A stretch of DNA of 64,000 nt from Pseudomonas fluorescens (GCF_902497745.1 NZ_CABVHJ010000015.1:1-64000), one strand, 5' to 3'. Shown: positions 25,166-34,379, counted from the stretch's first letter. Translations and numbers: made by a program. Notes: generated from the letters alone by a model not told the origin.

Positions 25166-25666
25166 ATGCTGGTGATTCACCGCAGAATCGACCCTCAACC
25201 CGTCTGGGCCGCCGAGTTGCACCTGACCTTCGAAGCGCGGAGCAAAAGCCGTTTGCGCTGTTTCAGTGCCGAGGGCGAAGACGTCGGGTTGTTTTTGGAG
25301 CGCGGTCAGCCGCCACTGTTTGATGGCGAGTGCCTGCAAGCCGAAGACGGGCGCATTGTCCGCATCTGCGCCCGCCCCGAGCAATTGCTGCACGTCACCT
25401 GCGCCAATGCCTTCGAACTGACCCGCGCTGCTTATCACTTGGGTAATCGCCACGTCGCCCTGCAAGTTGGCGATGGCTGGCTGCGTTTGCTTGACGACTA
25501 CGTGCTCAAAGCCATGCTCGAACAGCTTGGCGCACAGGTTGAAGCCATTGAGGCGCCGTTCCAGCCGGAACACGGTGCCTATGGCGGCGGCCATCACCAT
25601 TCACGCCACGGCGACGAAGACTTCAACTACGCGCCGAAACTCCATCAGTTCGGCGTACGCCTGTGA
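25166..25666 (+). CDS. ureE: Urease nickel metallochaperone UreE
   Basis: 166 residues. An N-terminal beta domain is followed by the metal-binding domain with LGNRHVALQVG, where the conserved interface histidine sits, and a histidine-containing tail GGGHHHSRHG. UreE carries nickel to UreG. The start MLVIHRRI at 25166 is the family start. The stop overlaps the ureF start (GTGA). This block is 16 kb from ureC although the products act together. Confidence 0.95.
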   Translation: MLVIHRRIDPQPVWAAELHLTFEARSKSRLRCFSAEGEDVGLFLERGQPPLFDGECLQAEDGRIVRICARPEQLLHVTCANAFELTRAAYHLGNRHVALQVGDGWLRLLDDYVLKAMLEQLGAQVEAIEAPFQPEHGAYGGGHHHSRHGDEDFNYAPKLHQFGVRL

Positions 25667-26337
25667 ATCCGGCCTGGGCGCTGTTGCGCCTGGCCAGTCC
25701 GCAATTGCCGATTGGCGGCTACAGCTATTCGCAAGGCCTGGAAATGGCTGTGGATAACGGCCGCGTGAACAATCCTGACAGCGCCCGGCGCTGGATCAGC
25801 GATCAGTTGCTGCTCAACATCGCCCGCTTCGAGGCGCCGCTGCTGCTCGCGCATTGCCAAGCGGCGGCGGATGAACAATGGGCGGAGTTGCTAAGCCTGT
25901 GCGAAAGCCATCGCGCCAGCCGCGAGACGCGCGAGTTGCATCTGGAGAGCCGGCAGATGGGCTATTCGTTGCAGCAACTGCTCAATGGCTTGCCGGAACT
26001 CGACGCATCCGCCCGCAGCTTTCTCGATCAATGCCCCGAACCGCATCTGGCCCTGTGCTGGGCGCTGGCCGCGCGCGCCTGGGGCATCACCCCACAGGAC
26101 GCCCTCGCCGCGTGGCTGTGGAGCTGGCTGGAAAACCAGCTCGCCGTACTGATGAAAACCCTGCCGCTGGGTCAGCAAGCCGCGCAACGCCTGACCAGCG
26201 AACTGCTGCCGCTGCTGCAACAAGCGCAGCAGGATGCGAGCCGAATCAACCCCGAACACATGGGCAGCGCCGCGTTCGGCCTGTCCCTGGCGTGCATGGC
26301 CCACGAGCGCCAGTACAGCCGCCTCTTTCGCTCCTAG
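25663..26337 (+). CDS. ureF: Urease accessory protein UreF
   Basis: 224 residues, all-helical, with the family N terminus LLRLASPQLPIGGYSYSQGLE. UreF is the GTPase-regulating scaffold in the UreDFG complex. The start is a GTG overlapping the ureE stop, so the two are coupled. ureG follows 11 bases after the stop with an AGGAGAAAC ribosome site. Confidence 0.95.
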   Translation: MNPAWALLRLASPQLPIGGYSYSQGLEMAVDNGRVNNPDSARRWISDQLLLNIARFEAPLLLAHCQAAADEQWAELLSLCESHRASRETRELHLESRQMGYSLQQLLNGLPELDASARSFLDQCPEPHLALCWALAARAWGITPQDALAAWLWSWLENQLAVLMKTLPLGQQAAQRLTSELLPLLQQAQQDASRINPEHMGSAAFGLSLACMAHERQYSRLFRS

Positions 26338-26348
26338 GAGAAACATTA

Positions 26349-26963
<615 letters not shown>

Positions 26964-26990
26964 TTCACTGATCAACAAGGAAGCTTACTC

Positions 26991-27563
26991 ATGACACTCA
27001 AACGCATTCTTGGCGCCGTGGCGCTATTGCTGACTCCAGCATTGGCCTTCGCTCACCCGGGGCATGGCGACAGCGGTCTGGTCGCCGGCATCAGCCACCC
27101 AATTGGCGGTCTCGACCATTTGCTGGCGATGGTGGCTGTTGGCTTGTGGGCGGCGCAGCAGCAAGGCGCGGCGCGTTGGGCGCTGCCGTGCACGTTTGTC
27201 GGCACCATGTTGATTGGCGGCATGCTTGGGTTTGAAGGGCTGGAATTGCCGGCGCTGGAAAGCGGGATTGCCGCGTCGGTGCTGGCGTTGGGTCTGGCGG
27301 TGGCATTGGCGGTGCGTCCGCCGTTGGTCATGGCGGTGGCGGCGACGGCGCTGTTTGCGCTGTTCCATGGCGTGGCGCATGGCTTGGAACTGCCGGACAT
27401 GAGCAGTCCTTGGGCGTATGCGGCGGGTTTTGTGGCCGCGACAGCTGCGCTGCATGCCGCTGGTTATGCCGTAGTGCGTTTCCTGCCTCAGGCGGCGGCA
27501 CCATTGGTGCGCCTTGCTGGTGCTGCCTCGGCGGTGACCGGTGCCTGGTTGCTGGCCGGCTGA
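26991..27563 (+). CDS. ureJ: HupE/UreJ family nickel transporter
   Basis: 190 residues. A signal-like first helix is followed by HPGHGDSG and HPIGGLDHLLAM, the histidine motif of HupE/UreJ, and five further hydrophobic helices. These proteins import nickel for hydrogenase or urease. Its place 27 bases after ureG supports a role in supplying nickel to urease. Confidence 0.9.
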   Translation: MTLKRILGAVALLLTPALAFAHPGHGDSGLVAGISHPIGGLDHLLAMVAVGLWAAQQQGAARWALPCTFVGTMLIGGMLGFEGLELPALESGIAASVLALGLAVALAVRPPLVMAVAATALFALFHGVAHGLELPDMSSPWAYAAGFVAATAALHAAGYAVVRFLPQAAAPLVRLAGAASAVTGAWLLAG

Positions 27564-27584
27564 TTTCTATCGCCTGAACTGCCA

Positions 27585-27661
27585 CTTTCGCGAGCAGGCT
27601 CGCTCCCACAGGTTTTGTGTACGCTGCAAATCCACTGTGGGAGCGAGCCTGCTCGCGAAGG
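27585..27661. repeat. Paired REP element, GCGAA-outward type
   Basis: CTTTCGCGAGCAGGCTCGCT-CCCACA and CTGTGGGAGCGAGCCTGCTC-GCGAAGG flank about 25 bases, directly downstream of ureJ. Confidence 0.9.
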
Positions 27662-27744
27662 CGGACTGACAGACACCACATCGCTCAGGCCGGTCTCTCT
27701 GCTACCATGTCGCGCAATCGCCCCAGCCGTGACGACGTCCGCCC

Positions 27745-28878
27745 ATGCCCCACGCTTCCCGCTCCACCTCCCTGCCTGAATTGACCGCCCTGTTCGATGA
27801 TGTGCAACAGCACTTCGTCAACGTGATCGTGCCCCTCTGGCAAGGCCCGGGCTGGAACGCCGACATGGCGCTGCCCTACGAGGCGCTTGACGCCGCACAT
27901 CAGCCGCTGCCACCGCAACGCTATCGGGCGATGGCCTGCGCACGGCAGCTGTACCTGTTTTCCAGTCTGATCGGGGTTGTGGATAACGCTGACGTACGCG
28001 CGGCAGCGCTGTTCCGCTCCTTGCAACGGCACTTTCATGATGCCGAGCACGGCGGCTGGTTCTACAGCATCGATGCGCAGGGCAAGCCGCTGGATCAGCG
28101 CAAGGATCTCTACACCCACGCCTTTATCCTGTTTGCCTGCGCGCATTACTGGGCAAAGTCCGGCGATCCACTGGTCGAGTCGACTCTGAATGCGGCGCTG
28201 GAAATCATCGGCCGACGCTTTGCGACCGGCGATGGATTGTACGAAGCCTGCCTGGAGCGCGACTGGATCACCCTGCAAACCGGTCCGCTGCAAAACCCGT
28301 TGATGCACCTGGCCGAAGCATTCCTCGCGACCCTTGCCGTGCGCGAAGATGCCCAGACGCAGAAAGCGTTGCTGGAGTTATGCACAGCCATGCACAAGCA
28401 GTTTGTCGATCCGCAATATGGCGTGTTGATGGAGAAGCCGCTCGGCGCTGTGGATAACTGGTATGAGCCGGGGCATCAGTTCGAATGGTATTTCCTGCTG
28501 GAATCGTCGCCGTTGCTGCGCGATTCGAAATTGCACGCGGCGCTTGACCGAGCCTTTGCCTTCACCGAGCAATACGGTGTGGTGCAGCCATCCGGCGCGG
28601 TGCGGGCGATGCTTGATCTGGAAACGGATGGACGCCCGCGAGACTCGACCCAGCGGATCTGGGCGCAGGCGGAATATCTGCGCGCACTGACGTTGCGTCA
28701 GGGCAGTGAAGCGGTGGTGCTGCGCCAGTTGCAGGCGTTGCAGCAGCGGTTTCTGCATGCCGGTGGCTGGCATGAGTGTCGGGATGAGCAAGGGGAAGTC
28801 AGTCGCAAGGACATGCCTTCGACTACGCCGTATCACTTGGCGACTTGCTACCACGGTCTGGCTGAATATCTTCGCTGA
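27745..28878 (+). CDS. AGE-family epimerase/isomerase
   Basis: 377 residues of the (alpha/alpha)6-barrel N-acylglucosamine 2-epimerase superfamily. Recognisable segments are HFHDAEHGGWFYSIDAQGK, LYTHAFILFACAHYW, and the C-terminal RIWAQAEYLRALT. Members include mannose isomerases, sulfoquinovose isomerase and GlcNAc epimerase. The bacterial YihS/mannose-isomerase branch fits best, but the sugar is not determined. It stands alone between REP elements. Confidence 0.85.
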   Translation: MPHASRSTSLPELTALFDDVQQHFVNVIVPLWQGPGWNADMALPYEALDAAHQPLPPQRYRAMACARQLYLFSSLIGVVDNADVRAAALFRSLQRHFHDAEHGGWFYSIDAQGKPLDQRKDLYTHAFILFACAHYWAKSGDPLVESTLNAALEIIGRRFATGDGLYEACLERDWITLQTGPLQNPLMHLAEAFLATLAVREDAQTQKALLELCTAMHKQFVDPQYGVLMEKPLGAVDNWYEPGHQFEWYFLLESSPLLRDSKLHAALDRAFAFTEQYGVVQPSGAVRAMLDLETDGRPRDSTQRIWAQAEYLRALTLRQGSEAVVLRQLQALQQRFLHAGGWHECRDEQGEVSRKDMPSTTPYHLATCYHGLAEYLR

Positions 28879-28889
28879 CTTATAGATCG

Positions 28890-28980
28890 CTTTCGCGAGC
28901 AAGCTCGCTCCCACAGTTGATTTGTGCAGTTCACAAATGGTGTGTTCAGCGCAATTCCAATGTGGGAGCGAGCTTGCTCC
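28890..28980. repeat. Paired REP element, one arm degraded
   Basis: CTTTCGCGAGCAAGCTCGCT-CCCACAG is complete, but the inverted partner TGTGGGAGCGAGCTTGCTCC lacks the final CGCGAA, so this copy is decaying. Confidence 0.85.
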
Positions 28981-29015
28981 GGGCGGCGATCCGACGATCA
29001 GCCGTTACACGGTCT

Positions 29016-29921
29016 TCAGGCGATCCACTTCTTGTCCCCGGTAAAGCTGATGGTCAACCAGCGCGCCGCATCCGGCTTGCCCAGCTTCGCCGAAATCTCT
29101 TCGCGTAACGCATCCAGCTGTCCGACATTGCTCAGCGCATAATCTGCCGGCAACACCACATGAATCTCGATAAACCGTGCCCGCCCATGCTTCTGCACGT
29201 ACGACACGTAATCGTCGAAACCATGCTCGGTTTTCGCCGCGTCCATCACCTGGCGCACTTGATCATCCAGTGTGTCCGGCGCGATCCCCAGCACATCGCG
29301 CAAGGCCGGGCCAAGGATCTTGAACGCCGGTGGCAACATGGTCAGGGCCAGCACGATCAGGATCAACGGGTCGACATACACCGCCCACTGGCCATAGCCC
29401 TGAGACTTGAGGAGCAGCGCCGCGAGGAAACTGATCAACAAGCCCACGGACAGCATCGCGTCCACCAGCCAGCTGATGTTGTCGAACTGGATCAGGCTGG
29501 ATTTGAGCTTGCGGTTACGCTGCCGGACGTAGAAGAAGTAGGCGAACTCGACAACGGTAAACACCGCCGCATAAATGATCACCAGGCCCAACTCGATGTC
29601 GCGACCACCGTTGACGATGCCGAACACGCCGTTGAGGAACGCGTAGATCGCGATCAACATCAGGAAGCTGCCTTCGATCAGCAGCACCATCGGCTCCAGA
29701 TGCCAGAAACCGAACTGGAAACGGTGATTGCTTTCCTTGGCGATCAGCTTGGCAGTGATCAGCATCAGAACTTTGATGAACGTTGCGATCAGCGAAAAAA
29801 AACCATCAAACAGGATGGATTGCGAACCTGAAACAAAACCGGTGACGATCCCGGCAATCGCCACGGCGAACATCAGGATGGTCGATTGTTTGAGCAGTGC
29901 CTGCTCACCTCGGTTACTCAC
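29016..29921 (-). CDS. Cation diffusion facilitator family transporter
   Basis: 301 residues with about six hydrophobic helices and a C-terminal soluble domain. Aspartates characteristic of CDF metal sites occur in SILFDGFFSLIATF (helix 2) and SWLVDAMLSVGL (helix 5). The C-terminal domain ends YVQKHGRARFIEIHVVL..., the usual ferredoxin-like fold. Exports divalent metal by proton exchange; the metal (Zn, Fe, Mn) is not clear. Confidence 0.88.
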   Translation of the reverse strand: MSNRGEQALLKQSTILMFAVAIAGIVTGFVSGSQSILFDGFFSLIATFIKVLMLITAKLIAKESNHRFQFGFWHLEPMVLLIEGSFLMLIAIYAFLNGVFGIVNGGRDIELGLVIIYAAVFTVVEFAYFFYVRQRNRKLKSSLIQFDNISWLVDAMLSVGLLISFLAALLLKSQGYGQWAVYVDPLILIVLALTMLPPAFKILGPALRDVLGIAPDTLDDQVRQVMDAAKTEHGFDDYVSYVQKHGRARFIEIHVVLPADYALSNVGQLDALREEISAKLGKPDAARWLTISFTGDKKWIA

Positions 29922-30014
29922 TTTGACTCCTCGAAAAACCTTGAAAACCGCGGGGTGCGGTTGGGTTGTTGCGAGGGGAGTTTACCTTATCGGTATTTAT
30001 TGCCTGTGACGGCC

Positions 30015-30080
30015 CCTTCGCGAGCAAGCTCGCTCCCACATGAGACCGCAATCAAATGTGGGAGCGAGCTTGCTCGCGAT
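30015..30080. repeat. Paired REP element, GCGAA-outward type
   Basis: CCTTCGCGAGCAAGCTCGCT-CCCACATG and AATGTGGGAGCGAGCTTGCT-CGCGA lie only about 14 bases apart, the tightest pair in the window. Confidence 0.9.
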
Positions 30081-30096
30081 TGGCTTCAACGCGGTC

Positions 30097-30861
30097 TTAA
30101 GCCTTGTTCCGCTCAATGGCAAAACCGGCCCAGGTCTGGCTCACCGGCATCAACTCGAGGCTGTTGATGTTGATGTGCGCCGGCGCATTCATCACCCAGA
30201 AAATCGTCTCGGCGATGTCCTGCGGCTGGATCGGCTCGGCACCGGCGTAAGTCGCGTTGTAACGTTCCTGATCGCCAGCAAAACGCACCAGCGAAAACTC
30301 GCTCTCACACAGCCCAGGCTCAATGTTGCTGACCCGCACGCCGGTGCCCTGCAAGTCGCAACGCAGGTTCAGCGAGAACTGTTTAACGAACGCCTTGGTC
30401 GCGCCATACACATGGCTGCCCGGATACGGATAGTTGCCGGCGATGGAGCCAAGGTTGACGATGCCGGCGCCACGGCCATGGGCGATCAGACGCGGCAACA
30501 GCAAGCGGGTGGCATACATCAGGCCTTTGACGTTGGTGTCGACCATGGTGTCCCAATCGTCCAGATCGCACTTCGGCGCCGGGTCCACGCCCAGCGCTAA
30601 ACCTGCGTTGTTGATCAGGCCACGCAGTTTGGCGAACGATGGCGGCAAGTTGGCAATCGCCTCCTCCATCGCCTTGCGATCACGCACATCGAGGACCAGA
30701 CCGTGCACTTCGGTCTGCTTCGACAATTCGGCGCACAGCGCATTCAGGCGTTCTTCACGACGGCCGGTCAGCACCAGTTTCCAGCCAGCCTCGGCAAAAC
30801 GGCGGGCGCAGGCTTCACCAAATCCGGACGTCGCGCCGGTGATAAACAGGGTGTTGGACAT
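30097..30861 (-). CDS. Short-chain dehydrogenase/reductase, YdfG-like
   Basis: 254 residues. The NADP-binding motif TGATSGFGEACARRF is near residue 8, NNAG is in LINNAGLALGVDP, and the catalytic Ser/Tyr/Lys occur in NLGSIAGNYPYPGSHVYGATKAF. The pattern resembles E. coli YdfG (3-hydroxy acid / serine dehydrogenase). Start at 30861 follows AAGGAGAACACG. It is the last ordinary gene before the AT-rich cassette. Confidence 0.9.
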   Translation of the reverse strand: MSNTLFITGATSGFGEACARRFAEAGWKLVLTGRREERLNALCAELSKQTEVHGLVLDVRDRKAMEEAIANLPPSFAKLRGLINNAGLALGVDPAPKCDLDDWDTMVDTNVKGLMYATRLLLPRLIAHGRGAGIVNLGSIAGNYPYPGSHVYGATKAFVKQFSLNLRCDLQGTGVRVSNIEPGLCESEFSLVRFAGDQERYNATYAGAEPIQPQDIAETIFWVMNAPAHININSLELMPVSQTWAGFAIERNKA

Positions 30862-31721
30862 CGTGTTCTCCTTGCTTCGGCCGCCGGGGCAGCCCTTGGA
30901 ATAGAAAATCAACAGGCAGCATGCCCGCCCGCGCATTCACGGGCAACACCCACAAGCTGTACAAAAAACGACCAACCGCACCAACGCTATAGCCACCGTG
31001 GCCTGTAGCCATGTGCACGCATGTTATCCACAGTCCCTTCCACAGTTTCCGGGGGCAAGTGCAAACGCGCAAAGCCGCGCCACACAAGGGTTTGCGGGCG
31101 AAATAGAAAGTTTTTTGCTTGACCCTGAAGTGGCGGATGTGCGGGACATGGCATTTTGCACGACTGGTCAGTCAGCACAGTGATTGCGCGAGGCCAGCAA
31201 TTACGGCCCTCAGCGCAGTCTTTCCAGAGTTTAATCACAGACTTATCCACAGGCTTGTTGACCGGTAATCGCTGCTACCGGCGCCTCTATAAAAAGGTTG
31301 ACAACGAAGACTTCAACCCCCGCAAAAACGCCTGATCAAAAAATAACCACACGCTTGCAAGCCACGGTTTAAAAGGCACGCAGCCAGATACACCCACGTT
31401 ATTCACAGCCAGCTCCACAGCAAACGGGGACAAGTCAAAACTGTGGAAAAACAGCCATTTGCAGCGTCTATATGTCGCGCTTTGGCAGCTTGGGGAATTT
31501 GTTTTCCACAGACCGAGAAGGAGCGCGCGTCTCAAACCTAGCATGCCCACATCTCAGAATATTTGGCTACGTTCAGGCGAAATGCTGCCTCAATTATCCA
31601 GCTTATCGATAGCTCTACTACGTCAGTTTGGGTATAATTTTTTTATTTTATTTTGTCTACTACTACAATTGTAATGTGTGCTTAGGCATTGCAAATTAAA
31701 GCTAAACGATAGGAAATGACC
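30862..31721. other. Gene-free spacer with DnaA-box-like 9-mers
   Basis: About 860 bases with no supported gene. Same-strand TTATCCACA occurs at 31024-31032 and 31243-31251, TTATTCACA at 31399-31407, and weaker TTAATCACA and TTTTCCACA at 31231 and 31502; TTTTCCACA also occurs inverted at 31442. Base composition falls from GC-rich to AT-rich at about 31590. It precedes the foreign-looking cassette and includes its promoter. Confidence 0.55.
31633..31638 (+). promoter_or_regulatory. Candidate -10 box of the AT-rich cassette
   Basis: A perfect TATAAT in TTTGGGTATAATTTTTTTAT lies 84 bases before the first cassette ATG. No good -35 box sits 16-18 bases upstream, so the promoter call is tentative. 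Confidence 0.4.
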
Positions 31722-32324
31722 ATGTCACTTCTCAGCCAGCTAGAAGAACTTCAGTGGAAGCAGTTACAACATGACGAAAAGTACCATAAAGAAATTTGGG
31801 TACTTAACGTACAGCAGCGCATTACCCACATGGTTTTGCACCTTTCAAAATACAGTGCCAAACTAACTCTGTCGGCACTTGAACACAATATTGAAGAACT
31901 AAAAAAAGCAACCATTGACTCACTAATAATTGTCACATCATCAACTAATATATTTAACAAGCTGCTAAGCGATTTCGCCGTCGACCAATCAGAAAAAGAT
32001 TTATCAGACATCAATGCACTTGCCTCGAAACTTTTAAAAGAAGAAAGCTTTGATGGATACGAGCCAAATATATCTATGGCTATAAAGGTCAATAGCTTAA
32101 CAGGAAGAATGTGTAAGGCTGTTGAGTCGCTTGACCACCTTGAGGCGTATCCTTTTAAAGAAACGCTTCTCGACTCGTTGGCATCCATTTTCAGAATATT
32201 GCTTGCATTGGCTTGCCATTTGAGAATTGGAAAGATTGAGGAACCGATTGAAAACAGACTCTACTCAGTCGAAAAAAATAATATATTTTTCAGTAGGTTA
32301 GGCAACTACAAATCAGGATATTAA
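31722..32324 (+). CDS. Unknown helical protein, first gene of the AT-rich cassette
   Basis: 200 residues, not recognised. It appears all-helical, with charged amphipathic segments and no signal peptide. The most distinctive stretch is WVLNVQQRITHMVLHLSKYS (residues 26-45), an RxxH...H..KY pattern of the kind found in metal-binding helical bundles, but I cannot assign a family. ATG at 31722 is preferred to 31716 because AGGA lies seven bases before it. The codons are AT-rich, unlike the neighbouring core genes. One base separates it from the next gene, so they form an operon. Confidence 0.75.
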   Translation: MSLLSQLEELQWKQLQHDEKYHKEIWVLNVQQRITHMVLHLSKYSAKLTLSALEHNIEELKKATIDSLIIVTSSTNIFNKLLSDFAVDQSEKDLSDINALASKLLKEESFDGYEPNISMAIKVNSLTGRMCKAVESLDHLEAYPFKETLLDSLASIFRILLALACHLRIGKIEEPIENRLYSVEKNNIFFSRLGNYKSGY

Positions 32325-32325
32325 G

Positions 32326-33027
32326 ATGTTTTGGAGCGGTGACAAACTTAAGAAAAAACTTGTCGACCTAGTAGAAAACGCTGAAGGTAACACTTCAGGA
32401 GTTGATGTCGACTGCGCGGCAATATCACTGACGGTAGGCAATGAAGTTTACATCACACCGAGCAACGAAAAAGACCCAAATGTTAAGCAAATTTTAGATG
32501 ACAAAAAACCTCAGTTCGTAATTCCAAAAGGGCAGTTTGCACTTTTACTCACAGCGGAAACATTGTACGTCCCAACCACGGCACTAGCATTCATCTCCTT
32601 CAAAGCAAAGTATAAATTTAAGGGGCTTATTAACGTATCAGGATTCCATGTGGATCCTGGCTGGAAAGGGCAGCTTACTTTTTCCGTATACAACGCCGGA
32701 CCTACTGACATCGTATTGGAACGCGGAAAGCCTTTCGCACTTATTTGGTACGCAGATCTCGACTCTACTGCAACAGCTGAAAACGCAAAGAAATACGAAA
32801 CACCTGTAAAAAAGCTAAATAGCGATAAAATCTCTGATATGACCGGAGAAGTTTTTTCGCCTTTCAAGTTAAAACAAGAAATAGATGACTTGAAAAAAGA
32901 ATTACTAACACTAGAAAGCAAGATAATAGCAAGGTATTCAACAGTGATCTTTGCAGTTTTCACTGCCATCCTTGGCTTCGCAATAAAAGATCATGTCATA
33001 AAGTTCTTTGATAACTTAGTCAACTGA
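32326..33027 (+). CDS. dCTP deaminase/dUTPase-fold protein with C-terminal membrane anchor
   Basis: 233 residues. Residues about 25-145 follow the dCTP deaminase/dUTPase pattern: VDCAAISLTVGNEVYI, then IPKGQFALLLTAETLYVP, then INVSGFHVDPGWKGQLTFSV and LERGKPFALIWY. The catalytic RSS(L)xR of true deaminases is replaced by SFKAKYKF (91-98) and the catalytic Glu after the DPGxxG motif by Ser/Val, so deamination is unlikely. A coiled coil (181-200) and one membrane helix (about 203-221) follow. This looks like a membrane-tethered nucleotide-binding sensor; that role is inferred. AT-rich, second in a four-gene operon. Confidence 0.72.
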   Translation: MFWSGDKLKKKLVDLVENAEGNTSGVDVDCAAISLTVGNEVYITPSNEKDPNVKQILDDKKPQFVIPKGQFALLLTAETLYVPTTALAFISFKAKYKFKGLINVSGFHVDPGWKGQLTFSVYNAGPTDIVLERGKPFALIWYADLDSTATAENAKKYETPVKKLNSDKISDMTGEVFSPFKLKQEIDDLKKELLTLESKIIARYSTVIFAVFTAILGFAIKDHVIKFFDNLVN

Positions 33028-33052
33028 TACTTTATATTTCGAGTCGCGAACT

Positions 33053-34009
33053 TTGAACATTTTAAATCTCAAAGCAAACTATGCCTACGATGATTACTGG
33101 AATTTCGCTTACGCCCGACAAGAAGCGTTTTTTTCTCGGTTCTCTCCGAAAGGCTCTCACGACCCCATCATCTCGACGTATAAATTCACCAATTGTTACA
33201 GAGCTCTCGACCGGACATCGCAATACCTTATAAAAAACATAATAAATACTAAAAACGATAGTGCTGAAGATACCTTTCTCCGGGTAATCATCTTCAAACT
33301 ATTCAACAAAATTGAAACTTGGGAACACTTGGAAAAAGAACTAGGAAGAATCTCAATCGAAAGCTTCTCAATAAAAAATTATTGCGACATCCTTACTAGA
33401 CTAAAGACTGAAGACATTAAGATTTACTCTGCTGCTTACATCATGCCCTCCGGTAAAGCAGAATACGGCCACTCGATCAAACACATGAACAATTTAGAAA
33501 TGATACAGTTCATGATAAGCCGAGAAATCCACAAGTCTATTTGGAGCAAAACTAATTTATTTGATATTTACGAAAGCCTTCTTGAACTTCCCTCGATAGG
33601 AAAATTCCTAGCCTATCAGTACGCAGTCGATCTCACATACAGCGAGTACAGTAGCGCTGATGAGAGTCAATTTGTAGTCGCCGGCCCCGGTGCAGAACGT
33701 GGTATAAGAAAGATATTTCCGAACGCAAACAAAAACGAATACGAACTCATAATAAAACACATGACAGAAATACAAGAACAAGAATTCAATCGACTAGAGC
33801 TACCATTCAGATATTTACCAAATAGAAAACTCCAGCTCATAGACTGTCAAAATTTATTCTGTGAACTAGATAAATATTTAAGAGTGAAACGTCCGGAACT
33901 GGGAAAGCCTGGCGCAAGAATTAAACAGAAATACACAAAAAACACCACAACTATAGATTACGTATTTCCTTCAAAATGGAACATACCTAAATTTAGAGAA
34001 ACAATCTAA
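33053..34009 (+). CDS. HMUDK-helical / aGPT-Pplase-related protein
   Basis: 318 residues. Motifs match the helical, DNA-glycosylase-like domain attached to 5-hydroxymethyl-dU DNA kinases and in alpha-glutamyl/putrescinyl-thymine pyrophosphorylases of hypermodified phages: KFTNCYRALDR (44-54), LFNKIETWE (83-91), helix-hairpin-helix LPSIGKFLAYQ (179-189), FVVAGPGAERGI (207-218), and DCQNLFCELDKYLR (264-277). The P-loop kinase domain is absent. The start is a TTG at 33053 with no alternative Met before residue 131. Probably acts on or recognises modified pyrimidines; function inferred. AT-rich, third in the cassette. Confidence 0.7.
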   Translation: MNILNLKANYAYDDYWNFAYARQEAFFSRFSPKGSHDPIISTYKFTNCYRALDRTSQYLIKNIINTKNDSAEDTFLRVIIFKLFNKIETWEHLEKELGRISIESFSIKNYCDILTRLKTEDIKIYSAAYIMPSGKAEYGHSIKHMNNLEMIQFMISREIHKSIWSKTNLFDIYESLLELPSIGKFLAYQYAVDLTYSEYSSADESQFVVAGPGAERGIRKIFPNANKNEYELIIKHMTEIQEQEFNRLELPFRYLPNRKLQLIDCQNLFCELDKYLRVKRPELGKPGARIKQKYTKNTTTIDYVFPSKWNIPKFRETI

Positions 34010-34011
34010 GC

Positions 34012-34341
34012 ATGAACATCTACTTCGAAAGAAAATTTACAAAAAAAGAAAAGCGGAGAATTGCATGGTCTGCATTTTTTGTCCTCATATCAACAATAAT
34101 TACTTTTTGTACACTTCCACAAAAAAACAAAGCTAGCGACTGCTTTCTCATTCCAGAATCTCAACATACGCCAGAGTTAAGCTACACCTTAAAAAAAGAG
34201 TGCGTAGAATATATAATTAACTCTATAACTTTATTTGACCAATTCATGCATATCGTAAAACTGGCAACAATATTCATTCCGATATTTATTACCGCATGGC
34301 TGACAATTCATTTCATTAGCTGGATCAATGAAACTCCGTAG
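34012..34341 (+). CDS. Small two-helix membrane protein
   Basis: 109 residues, not recognised. A basic N terminus (RKFTKKEKRR) precedes a membrane helix at about 19-37, then a hydrophilic loop with two cysteines (ASDCFLI, KKECVEY), and a second helix at about 83-103. Both termini are probably cytoplasmic. It starts two bases after the preceding stop and ends the AT-rich cassette. Candidate membrane effector or partner of the anchored deaminase-fold protein; that is speculation. Confidence 0.65.
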   Translation: MNIYFERKFTKKEKRRIAWSAFFVLISTIITFCTLPQKNKASDCFLIPESQHTPELSYTLKKECVEYIINSITLFDQFMHIVKLATIFIPIFITAWLTIHFISWINETP

Positions 34342-34379
34342 TCAATAACCTCTACCCTAAAAAATCAAACCAAAGAAGT

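Noticed and set aside
31287..31550. Short open frame in the spacer before the cassette
   Set aside because: No ribosome site, no family resemblance, and it overlaps the DnaA-box-like sites.
32326..33027. Active dCTP deaminase
   Set aside because: The catalytic Ser/Arg segment and Glu are not conserved; only the fold pattern is claimed.
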